NCBI RefSeq assembly: GCF_009756665.1 | Contig: NZ_CP037953.1 | Coordinates: 1,178,001-1,242,000 of the forward strand | Length of the DNA: 64,000 bases | Origin: Permianibacter aggregans | GTDB lineage: Bacteria; Pseudomonadota; Gammaproteobacteria; Enterobacterales; Permianibacteraceae | Reading direction: 5' to 3' | Program-made: the position numbers and the translations under genes | The notes under the pieces: model-generated | Databases searched by the model: none | Seen by the model: only the letters and a program-made list of their open reading frames with translations | Told to the model about the DNA's origin: nothing | Part shown: positions 8,911 to 16,112 of the stretch, in pieces | Layout: every line of letters begins with the position of its first letter | How positions within the stretch are numbered: the first letter of the stretch is position 1

Positions 8911-11021
8911 ACATTTTTGCGAGAAAACTTTCTATCATCGCCAGCGCGATGCTATTGAGCGGTGCCAGTGCCGCAACCACATTGACTTATGTGGAAAATC
9001 CTGGCGGCAGCAACACGGTTGCGCTTGGTTACCCGGTGCCTTTACCGATTGACTCGTTATTGCAAGTCGATGGATTTCGCCGTTACGACAGCCTGCACGC
9101 TCGCCATACCCAAATGGACACGAGTACAGATTTGATCAGTGCCATCAATGTCGGCAGCACGCACAATAATCGGACGGTTTGGGCCTATCAGTTTTCCGAT
9201 GCCGACGCGGTCACCGCCGAAGGCGTCGGTGTCGAAGCCGGCATTCTGATCAACGGCGGCATTCACGCCCGCGAATGGCAGTCACCGGAAGTAACCACGG
9301 CGATCATGGAGAGACTGTTCGAGCAACGTGGCGACGAAGGCCTGCATCAGTATCTGCTGGAAAACACTAGCCTGATCATCATTCCGGTATTGAACGTTGA
9401 CGGCTTTTTGCAAACCCAGCGCTTCCCCAACCAGGTGATGCGCTCAACGTTTTCTGCTGACCCTTCCGACTGGCCACGTGATGGCAGGATGCGACGCAAG
9501 AATATGCTTGGCGTCGATGAGTTATTGAATACCGAAAACGACAACCTGTTCGGCATCGATCTGAACCGCAACAACAATCCGTTCTGGGCCAGCACCAATC
9601 GCTCGTCGAATGACAACCGTTCGCTCGTCTATCACGGCAGCGGCCCCGGCTCCGAACCGGAAACGCAAGCGCTGTACAACGCCGGCACGCAATTCGCAAA
9701 TCAGCAAATGCGCTTGTATATCGACATGCACAGCTTCAGCCAGCTTTATTATCTGTCACAAACCTCCGATTCGCGCTACAACCAGATTGCACTCAATCTC
9801 GGCCGCTTGATGGTCAACAACGCCAACAGCGGTTATGTCGTGTCGCCGGACCCGGCGAATTCCGGCATTGGTACGACGCAAGATTATTTTGCCGCCAATT
9901 ACCAAGTGCCCTCCTACACGCTGGAAATCGAGCCGCAAAACAGCTCCGCGCAATACGGTGGTTTTGGCGTCACCCACGACGGTTTTATTTTGCCAGCCAA
10001 CCAGATCGCCCGCGTGCGCAACGAACTGACGCGCGCGACCTTGCTGGCGATGTATGCGCAATCCGGGCCACCGGCGTTATTGCAATCGACGTTGCTGGCA
10101 AAAAATGATTCCACCGTTATCGCCAGCAATCTTCACAACGCCCAATCCGATACCAGTCGCGTGCAAGTGCTTACCGTTGATCGTCTACCGGATGACGGCG
10201 AACCGCTGCAAGTCAGCTTGCGCTTCAATAAACCGATGCGCTTGCTGACTCCGCAAGGCGATCCCGGCGTTGCCAATGGTGTGCAGATCGAGCCGTTCCC
10301 GAGTCTTGTTGTCGAAACGCTCGACGGCAACGGCAATGTGCAACTCTATCCGTTGACGCTGCAAAACGCCGAATGGCTGCGCGACAGCGATAAGTTCCGT
10401 TACCACTACGATCAATTCCAGGCGGATGTTGTGTGGCCGAGCATTGGCAACAGCGATAATTACGTGACGATAAAATTGCGTGTACTGGCCGCTGATTTAA
10501 CCGGTGCCCAACTCGACGGCAATCCATCCACGTTAGCAGGCTTTTCCGGCGGCGTTTGGCAGCGCTATGACAATGAATTTGATCAACCCGGAGATAGCGG
10601 CGGCTACGATGATAGCTTCGCGCTGAAAACCAGCGGTCAGCCACCGGTTTACCACGGTGTTTTGCAGAACCAGTCGGTGCAAAGCGGGCAGGCATTGAGT
10701 TATCAGTTCGCCGACAATGTCTTCACCGACCCGGAAGGCGCCGCGCTCAGCTATGAGGCGCGTAGCGCTGGCGGCGCGCTGCCATCGTGGCTGCAATTCA
10801 ACGCAACGGAGCGACGCTTGAGCGGCACACCGAGCACCAGTGGCGTCACCACGGTGACGATCACCGCAATCGATATTGCCGGCAACCGCACCTCGGCAAA
10901 TCTGACGATTACGGTAACCAGTCCACCCGCGCCACCTTCAAGCGGCGGTGGTGGCGGTTCCTGGCCACTGACAGCCTTGCTGATCGGTTTGACGCTGGCT
11001 TGGCGACGGAAAGAGCGTTGA
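8901..11021 (+). CDS. M14 zinc carboxypeptidase with Ig-like domain and GlyGly-CTERM tail
   Basis: The start is ATG 8901, eight bases after AAGGAG inside the end of the previous gene; ATG 8907 is the alternative. The 706-residue product has a signal peptide (about 1-25). The zinc ligands of the M14 family are visible: HARE (His122, Glu125) and His277 in YIDMHSF. The DLNRNNNPFW substrate-binding region is at 220-229 and the catalytic Glu342 is in SYTLEIEP. Near the C terminus an Ig/cadherin-like domain (FTDPEGAALSYEA, then LSGTPSTSGVTTVTITAID) precedes a Gly-rich stretch, a membrane helix and the basic end WRRKER. That is the GlyGly-CTERM signal processed by rhombosortase, so cleavage and surface release are predicted. 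Confidence 0.9.
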   Translation: MAMNIFARKLSIIASAMLLSGASAATTLTYVENPGGSNTVALGYPVPLPIDSLLQVDGFRRYDSLHARHTQMDTSTDLISAINVGSTHNNRTVWAYQFSDADAVTAEGVGVEAGILINGGIHAREWQSPEVTTAIMERLFEQRGDEGLHQYLLENTSLIIIPVLNVDGFLQTQRFPNQVMRSTFSADPSDWPRDGRMRRKNMLGVDELLNTENDNLFGIDLNRNNNPFWASTNRSSNDNRSLVYHGSGPGSEPETQALYNAGTQFANQQMRLYIDMHSFSQLYYLSQTSDSRYNQIALNLGRLMVNNANSGYVVSPDPANSGIGTTQDYFAANYQVPSYTLEIEPQNSSAQYGGFGVTHDGFILPANQIARVRNELTRATLLAMYAQSGPPALLQSTLLAKNDSTVIASNLHNAQSDTSRVQVLTVDRLPDDGEPLQVSLRFNKPMRLLTPQGDPGVANGVQIEPFPSLVVETLDGNGNVQLYPLTLQNAEWLRDSDKFRYHYDQFQADVVWPSIGNSDNYVTIKLRVLAADLTGAQLDGNPSTLAGFSGGVWQRYDNEFDQPGDSGGYDDSFALKTSGQPPVYHGVLQNQSVQSGQALSYQFADNVFTDPEGAALSYEARSAGGALPSWLQFNATERRLSGTPSTSGVTTVTITAIDIAGNRTSANLTITVTSPPAPPSSGGGGGSWPLTALLIGLTLAWRRKER

Positions 11022-11024
11022 ATA

Positions 11025-11837
11025 ATGACCAGGCTTCCCAGTTATTTTCTTTCGCACGGCGGTGGTCCATGGCCGTTTATGGACAACGAGTTCAGCCGGA
11101 TGTTTGGCGAACTGGAACAATCGCTGAAAACGGTGGCGGCTGAACTGCCGGAGAAACCGAGTGCGGTGTTGGTCATCTCCGGACACTGGGAAGCAGTGGA
11201 ATTTCAGGTTGCCAGCGCCGCCACACCCGGCATGGTTTACGACTATCACGGATTTCCTGAACACACCTACCACGTCCGTTACCCAGCGCCGGGCGATCCG
11301 GCGTTGGCCGCGGAGGTGCAACAGCGCTTGCGCGATGTCGGATTGCCCTGTCATCTGGATTCAGAGCAGGGTTTCGATCACGGCGCGTTCAGCTTGCTGT
11401 ATCCGATGTATCCCGAGGCGGATGTACCGGTGGTGCAGTTGTCCTTGTTGCACAGCATGGACCCGGCAGCCCATCTTGCTGCCGGCCGGGCGCTGGCGCC
11501 GTTGCGAGAAAAAAATATACTGATTGTCGGCAGCGGCATGAGTTACCACAACCTGCGCTTGCTCGGTCCTGGCGGCGCTGAACCATCGCGACAATTCGAT
11601 AAGTGGTTACAGCAAACCCTGGTGGAATCGGAGCCTGATACGCGTCGAGAGCGATTGGAACATTGGAGTCAGGCACCATCAGCTCGCATCGCCCACCCCC
11701 GCGAAGACCACTTGCTGCCGTTGATGGTGGCACTCGGCGCCGCCGAACAAGAGCCGGCTGGATGTATTTATCGTCAACATGATTTATTCGGCGGCATCAC
11801 CGTTTCCAGCTACCGATTCGGGAACCTGCCGGACTGA
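11025..11837 (+). CDS. ygiD: DODA-type extradiol aromatic ring-opening dioxygenase (YgiD family)
   Basis: A 270-residue protein starting 4 bp after the M14 stop. It belongs to the class III extradiol dioxygenases related to plant 4,5-DOPA dioxygenase and E. coli YgiD. The metal-binding and catalytic His residues are visible: His11 in SHGGGPW, His54 in SGHWE, His119 in GFDHGAF and His175 in SYHNLR. YgiD-type enzymes bind Fe or Zn and open catechol-like rings such as DOPA; the natural substrate here is unknown. It is cytoplasmic, with no signal peptide. Confidence 0.9.
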   Translation: MTRLPSYFLSHGGGPWPFMDNEFSRMFGELEQSLKTVAAELPEKPSAVLVISGHWEAVEFQVASAATPGMVYDYHGFPEHTYHVRYPAPGDPALAAEVQQRLRDVGLPCHLDSEQGFDHGAFSLLYPMYPEADVPVVQLSLLHSMDPAAHLAAGRALAPLREKNILIVGSGMSYHNLRLLGPGGAEPSRQFDKWLQQTLVESEPDTRRERLEHWSQAPSARIAHPREDHLLPLMVALGAAEQEPAGCIYRQHDLFGGITVSSYRFGNLPD

Positions 11838-11883
11838 TTTCTGTCGTAGACCTCGCATCGACGTGAACCGATGCCGCCATTCG

Positions 11884-11892
11884 TGCGATAAT
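11884..11892 (+). promoter_or_regulatory. Candidate extended -10 promoter for the ssrA locus
   Basis: TGCGATAAT (TG-N-GATAAT) resembles an extended -10 element. It would start transcription near 11899, upstream of both copies of the tmRNA 5' sequence. No convincing promoter lies between 11973 and 12080. Transcription from here would put the extra head copy and the hairpins in the precursor RNA. Confidence 0.4.
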
Positions 11893-11948
11893 GACTTGAT
11901 TACTGCCTGCTTCATCCCCATTTTGGTGAGGTAAGTAGTAAAACCTTT

Positions 11949-11972
11949 GGGGGCGATCTGGCTTCGACGTGG
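11949..11972 (+). repeat. Extra copy of the tmRNA 5' end
   Basis: These 24 bases are identical to 12081-12104, the first 24 nt of the tmRNA; they begin GGGGGCGATCTGGCTTCGAC. After position 24 the sequences diverge completely. The copy therefore contains the 5' acceptor strand and D-loop region but nothing else of tmRNA. It is either one half of a direct repeat made by an insertion or a fragment left by recombination. Confidence 0.9.
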
Positions 11973-12080
11973 GCGAAAGCTCGCGTTGGCAACGCGGATG
12001 AGCGTTGCGCGAGCTTGAGCGCCCTCACAAGGATGTGAGGGCCGGTGGGCCCACCATGGACGGGTAACGACACAATCTCT
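11973..12080 (+). repeat. GC-rich hairpin cluster between the two tmRNA heads
   Basis: Three self-complementary units lie in a row. The first, 11978-12017, pairs AAGCTCGC with GCGAGCTT and GCAACGC with GCGTTGC, with a bulge on the left arm. The second, near 12022-12043, pairs GCCCTCACA with TGTGAGGGC around AGGA. The third is the 12-bp palindrome GGTGGGCCCACC. No open frame is convincing. Such units look like dispersed intergenic repeats or the remnant of an insertion flanked by the 24-bp direct repeat. Confidence 0.65.
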
Positions 12081-12720
12081 GGGGGCGATCTGGCTTCGAC
12101 GTGGATTACAAACCCTGAGGTGCATGCCGAGACGGCAACAGGATCTCGTACCCACTCTGTTGCAAATTATAGTTGCCAACGACGACAACTACGCTTTAGC
12201 CGCTTAAGGCTAAACTGCGACCCGGGAGCGCCACTGGTACCGGTTAGCAGTCATCTACAGAGGCTAAGGTGTGAGCGGGCCCAACGTTCACACTCGAAAA
12301 CCTACCGGGATCGCGTTTCATGAGCCTGTGCGTCGGCGCTTGAAACGTTAACTCAAATGGCAGCACTAAGCATGTAGTACCAAAGGCAGAGGATTTGCGG
12401 ACGCGGGTTCGATTAACTTAAATGGTCGCCACGGAAAGTGATTTCCGTTGGAAAAGAGGGCTCAAACGGTGGACGCTAACGGGGAAACCCCAGGCCAACG
12501 CCGTCCGGTGAATGGGAAACCAGTAAGCCGGCTAGAGACTCATAGGCTCCTACGAAACGAATTTTCTTGAATGAATTTTTGTTTACGGAGTACTAGGGTG
12601 GGCAAATTCAGCTGCTCACAAACGCCCTCCCCTGAACAACAGCGATTTGGTTGTTCAGGTGAAGGAATAGTCCAGCCTTTATCGAAAGATAAAGATCAGG
12701 CTGTCCCGCCGCCTCCACCA
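12081..12720 (+). ncRNA. ssrA: tmRNA (ssrA), interrupted by a group I intron
   Basis: The RNA starts GGGGGCGATCTGGCTTCGAC. Its first seven bases pair with CGCCTCC just before the encoded ACCA end (12717-12720). The tag frame is at 12175-12207 and reads ANDDNYALAA then TAA, preceded by the TAGTTGCC resume region. The 3' domain (AAGCATGTAGTACC) matches other gammaproteobacterial tmRNAs as I know them. The T arm is split: GCGGGTTCGAT ends at 12413 and TCCCGC resumes at 12704. Removing 290 nt restores the stem GCGGG/CCCGC around the loop TTCGATT and leaves a mature RNA of about 350 nt. Tag addition to stalled products requires correct splicing. Its partner SmpB is encoded at 6476-6955. Confidence 0.95.
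12414..12703 (+). ncRNA. Group I self-splicing intron in the tmRNA T loop
   Basis: The 5' exon ends in U (TTCGAT) and the intron ends in G (CAGGCTG), as group I splicing needs. A P1 helix can form between exon CGAU plus intron UA and the downstream UGGUCG, with the required U-G pair at the splice site. Core elements are recognisable: CTAGAGACTCATAGG and GAAGGAATAGTCCAG pair as P7 (GACU-C-AU with AUAGUC, one bulged base) and resemble the Azoarcus IC3 intron. Hairpins include GGGG-AAA-CCCC (P5), TGG-GAAA-CCA (P6), CCTGAACAAC/GTTGTTCAGG (12631-12659) and TTTATC-GAAA-GATAAA (12679-12694) near the 3' end. It encodes no protein. The exact splice site could shift by one T. Confidence 0.88.
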
Positions 12721-12725
12721 AATAC

Positions 12726-12758
12726 CGCCCCGAGTTGCGATGCAGCTCGGGGCGTTTT
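12726..12758 (+). terminator. Rho-independent terminator of ssrA
   Basis: CGCCCCGAG pairs with CTCGGGGCG, with an inner TGC/GCA extension, followed by TTTT. It begins 6 bp after the tmRNA CCA end and precedes the endonuclease gene. Confidence 0.8.
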
Positions 12759-12773
12759 ACTTTGGGGAATAAC

Positions 12774-13226
12774 ATGGACGTAAAAACCTTATCCGCAACA
12801 GACGCAGCCTATATCGCCGGATTAATCGACGGCGAAGGCACCATCACGCTGATTCGCAAACATCGCAATGAAAACCGTCAACTCAGTGTGTCTATTGCCA
12901 GCTCGGAGCGTGGCATACTCGACTATGTTCTCCTCGTTACTGGCGCTGGAAAAATTACTCGAAAGCGAACAAGTCAGGCGCACCACGCACCGCAATTCGC
13001 GTACGCCATTTACAATCGACAGGCGCTGGCCTTGTTGCAGCAAGTAGCCAGCTTTCTGCGCTCCTATAAAGCGCAACGGGCGCAACTCATCTTGCAACAC
13101 TATCTTTCCGTGACTCCAAGAAACGGCAAATACTCCGATGCACAGCGCCTCGCGCGGGCCGCTTTTGAACAGCAAGTGCTGGCCACCAAACCTCATCAAG
13201 AAGAAAGTGCCGAAGACCATGTCTAA
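12774..13226 (+). CDS. LAGLIDADG homing endonuclease next to the tmRNA intron
   Basis: A 150-residue protein from ATG 12774, preceded by GGGGAATAAC. A single LAGLIDADG motif, AYIAGLIDGEGTI (residues 12-24), carries the acidic residue used for metal-dependent DNA cutting. One motif means it should act as a homodimer. The following pattern (LSVSIASSERGILDYVL, GAGKI, FAYAIYNRQALALLQQVASFL, KAQRAQLIL) is usual for intron-associated single-motif enzymes. It lies 53 bp downstream of the tmRNA 3' end, beyond the terminator, rather than inside the intron. The simplest idea is that it cuts intronless ssrA alleles at the T arm and so drives homing of the linked intron; this is inference. Confidence 0.88.
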   Translation: MDVKTLSATDAAYIAGLIDGEGTITLIRKHRNENRQLSVSIASSERGILDYVLLVTGAGKITRKRTSQAHHAPQFAYAIYNRQALALLQQVASFLRSYKAQRAQLILQHYLSVTPRNGKYSDAQRLARAAFEQQVLATKPHQEESAEDHV

Positions 13227-13358
13227 CCATGCTGATTGAAGTTACCCACTTAACCCGCTCCGGCTTGTCAACGCATAGAAATCCACGATAATGCCGAAAC
13301 CATCGTCGCTAAGAGCCATTCCAAGCTCAGTGACGAGATAACAACAGGGATATGACAG

Positions 13359-16112
13359 ATGTGGTGGATCATTATTCTGGGATTGGTCGGTCTGGCCTTT
13401 GGTGCCGATGAATTGGGTCGCGGCGGCTGGTTGATCGGTTTGGCGATTGGCGCTTTGCTCGGTTATTGCATCAAACTTTCCCGACGCGTCAGTGAACTGG
13501 AGTCGGCCTTTCGGCGCTGGCGAAGTGAATCCAGCTTGGCAGTGCCAAACGAACATCGCAAACCGGCCGTGCACGAACCGGTTCATGGCTTTCCTGAATC
13601 ACAACCGGAGCCTGAACCCAAACCACGAGCCGCACCAACACAAGAAACCATCGCCTCCGTTGCGGCGCCAACGGCTTCCTACCAGCGCGATGCAGATTTT
13701 GAATCGCAAAGCGATGTCCCTGCTCGCGCCCCTTGGCAATCCCGAAACGAAAAATCCACCACTGCACCGGGCGAAGCCTTCAACCCGTTCGAACGCGTTT
13801 TCCAATTCATCAGCAATTTCTTTACGCAGGGTAATCCGGTCGTGCGCATCGGCGTCGTGGTGCTGTTCTTTGGCGTAAGCTTTTTATTAAAGTATGCCGC
13901 TGAACACAGCATGTTGCCGATCGAGTTGCGTTTGATTGCCGTCGCTTGCGGCGCCATTGCGATGATGGTGATCGGCTGGAAGTTACGCACACGCGAAGGC
14001 CAGTACGGGTTGGTACTGCAAGGCGGCGGCATCGGTTTGTTGTACGCACTGATTTTCGCGGCAGCAAAGTACTACACGCTGTTTCCGCTGACCGGTGCAT
14101 TTGCAATGATGTTTCTGGTCGTCATGCTCGGTTCGCTGTTGGCTGTTTTGCAAAATGCGCTGTCGCTGGCTTTGCTGGCCAGCATCGGCGGTTATCTGGC
14201 ACCAATACTGACTTCATCAGGTGATGGCAATCATATCGCACTGTTCAGCTACTACCTGTTGCTGAATCTCGGCATTTTGTTGATCGCCTGGTTCAAAGCC
14301 TGGCGGCTGTTGAACCTGACCAGTTTCGCTTTCACGTTTATCGTGGCGACGGCTTGGGGCGTATTGCGCTATCGCGACGCGCACTATTTGAGTTCACAAC
14401 TTTTTCTGATTGCCTTCTTTCTGCAGTTTCTTGCCATTTCATTTTTATTCGCCTTACGTCAGCCACCGAAATTGAAAGGCTTGGTCGATGGCAGCCTGGT
14501 TTTCGGTCTGCCGTTACTGGCCTTTGGTTTACAAAATGCGTTGGTTGGCGACTCGCCTTATGCGCTGGCGATTTCCGCGTTGGCGTTGGCGGCTGTGTAC
14601 ATTCTTCTTGCCGTTTTTGTGTTGAAACGCACCGCAAAGGATTTGTCCTTGCTTGGCTACAGCTATCTGTGTTTGGGCGGTGTATTTGCCACCATTGCCG
14701 TGCCGCTGGCGCTCGATGCGCAATGGACCGCGGCGACCTGGGCGCTGGAAGGCGTGGGCCTGCTATGGGTTGGGTTGCAGCAGCGAAAGCTACTGCCACG
14801 TCTTTCCGGATATCTGCTGCAAGTTCTGGCGTTTCTTTCCTTGCTGTCTGATGGTGGCCTGCAAACCGGCGACGCGCCATTTATTCAAGGCGATTATCTT
14901 GGCCTTATTTTGATCAGCGTCTCGGCTGTTGTGATCGCCTGGTTGCTTGATCAATTTACTGAACATTGCACGGGCAATGAAGCCTTTCTGAGCGGAGCAT
15001 GGCTCGGCGCCGGGTTATTGTTGTTCAGTATCGCCCAGCTCAACGAAATGCTGGCTCATTTGATTCGGGAATGGCGCGCACCCGGTTTTATTCTGTACAG
15101 CAGCGTGTTCGTGACCACACTACTCTGGCTGAAAAACAAACTGCCATGGCAACGATTACACTTTACGGGTTTTGCTTTGTTACCGGTGGTGGTGCTGACC
15201 AGTTTCAGTCTGCTCGGCGCAGCAGGTTTGCATCCATTCGGCATCGCTGGCGCATTGGCGTATGGCGTGTTCTATGTTTGTCACTATCGTTTGCTGCGTA
15301 ACAATACGCAGCAATGGCCCAACACGCTACAAGAGGCTTATCACGCCATCGGCGGTGTACTGTTGCTACTGTTACTGTTCCGGGAAACGCAATTGCAGTT
15401 ACAGCAGTTCGCGGACACCTCGCTATTGCAACAAGCCATCTGGTTATTGGTTTATTCGGTGCCGGTCGTGCTCAGCATGATGGTTCATCGCATTGAGCGT
15501 TGGCCATTTGGCGACTTTCCATTTGCTTACCGCGTGATCGTTCCGGCGCTGCCGCTGGCGCTTAGTGTCGGTTGGTTTATCTCCGCCACTTTCCGTAGCG
15601 GTGTGATATCAAGCATGCCATTTGTGCCGGTACTTAACGTCATGGATCTCGGCCAGCTCGCGGTCATCCTGTTACTCATTTATGCCAACAAGTACTCGTT
15701 GTGTGCGCTGGATCGTCTGCCCTTTGTTTGGCGTGTCGGCGTGCTGGCTGCCATGGGCTTCGTTGTCTTGAATGCCATGCTGCTGCGCTCGCTGCATTAC
15801 TACCTCGACATCCCCTATACCGCCTACGCTCTGTGGCGATCGATGACCGTGCAAATGGCCTTGTCGATTCTGTGGACGATGTTCGCGTTACTGGCAATGT
15901 ACTTAGCCAAGCGTTGGCAGCAACGCCAGGTGTGGATGGTCGGCGCCGGCTTGCTTGGCATGGTGTTGTTGAAACTGTTCTTCAAGGAACTGGCCGACTC
16001 CGGCACCTTGACCCGCATTGTTTCGTTCCTGGTCGTCGGTGCGTTGATGCTGTTGATTGGCTATATCTCGCCACTTCCCCCGAAATCCGTCGCGACGGAG
16101 AAAACCTCATGA
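13359..16112 (+). CDS. DUF2339 large polytopic membrane protein
   Basis: A 917-residue inner-membrane protein. It begins with a hydrophobic helix (MWWIIILGLVGLAFGADELG), followed by a short coiled segment, a Pro/Glu-rich cytoplasmic linker of about 90 residues, and then some two dozen membrane segments to the C terminus. This layout and the FFTQGNPVVRIGVVVLFFGVSFLLKYAAE start of the membrane domain define DUF2339. The function is unknown. The stop overlaps the start of a DUF3999 gene, a frequent partner. Confidence 0.88.
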   Translation: MWWIIILGLVGLAFGADELGRGGWLIGLAIGALLGYCIKLSRRVSELESAFRRWRSESSLAVPNEHRKPAVHEPVHGFPESQPEPEPKPRAAPTQETIASVAAPTASYQRDADFESQSDVPARAPWQSRNEKSTTAPGEAFNPFERVFQFISNFFTQGNPVVRIGVVVLFFGVSFLLKYAAEHSMLPIELRLIAVACGAIAMMVIGWKLRTREGQYGLVLQGGGIGLLYALIFAAAKYYTLFPLTGAFAMMFLVVMLGSLLAVLQNALSLALLASIGGYLAPILTSSGDGNHIALFSYYLLLNLGILLIAWFKAWRLLNLTSFAFTFIVATAWGVLRYRDAHYLSSQLFLIAFFLQFLAISFLFALRQPPKLKGLVDGSLVFGLPLLAFGLQNALVGDSPYALAISALALAAVYILLAVFVLKRTAKDLSLLGYSYLCLGGVFATIAVPLALDAQWTAATWALEGVGLLWVGLQQRKLLPRLSGYLLQVLAFLSLLSDGGLQTGDAPFIQGDYLGLILISVSAVVIAWLLDQFTEHCTGNEAFLSGAWLGAGLLLFSIAQLNEMLAHLIREWRAPGFILYSSVFVTTLLWLKNKLPWQRLHFTGFALLPVVVLTSFSLLGAAGLHPFGIAGALAYGVFYVCHYRLLRNNTQQWPNTLQEAYHAIGGVLLLLLLFRETQLQLQQFADTSLLQQAIWLLVYSVPVVLSMMVHRIERWPFGDFPFAYRVIVPALPLALSVGWFISATFRSGVISSMPFVPVLNVMDLGQLAVILLLIYANKYSLCALDRLPFVWRVGVLAAMGFVVLNAMLLRSLHYYLDIPYTAYALWRSMTVQMALSILWTMFALLAMYLAKRWQQRQVWMVGAGLLGMVLLKLFFKELADSGTLTRIVSFLVVGALMLLIGYISPLPPKSVATEKTS

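Noticed and set aside
12045-12323. Short frame across the tmRNA tag region
   Set aside because: It reads through tmRNA in the wrong frame; the only translated segment here should be the tag ANDDNYALAA.
12081-12720. Permuted (two-piece) tmRNA
   Set aside because: The 5' acceptor strand, tag and 3' acceptor strand are in normal order; the break in the T arm is explained by the intron.
12571-12783. 70-residue frame inside the intron as a possible intron-encoded protein
   Set aside because: It overlaps structural elements of the intron, crosses the splice site and the terminator, and has no endonuclease motif.
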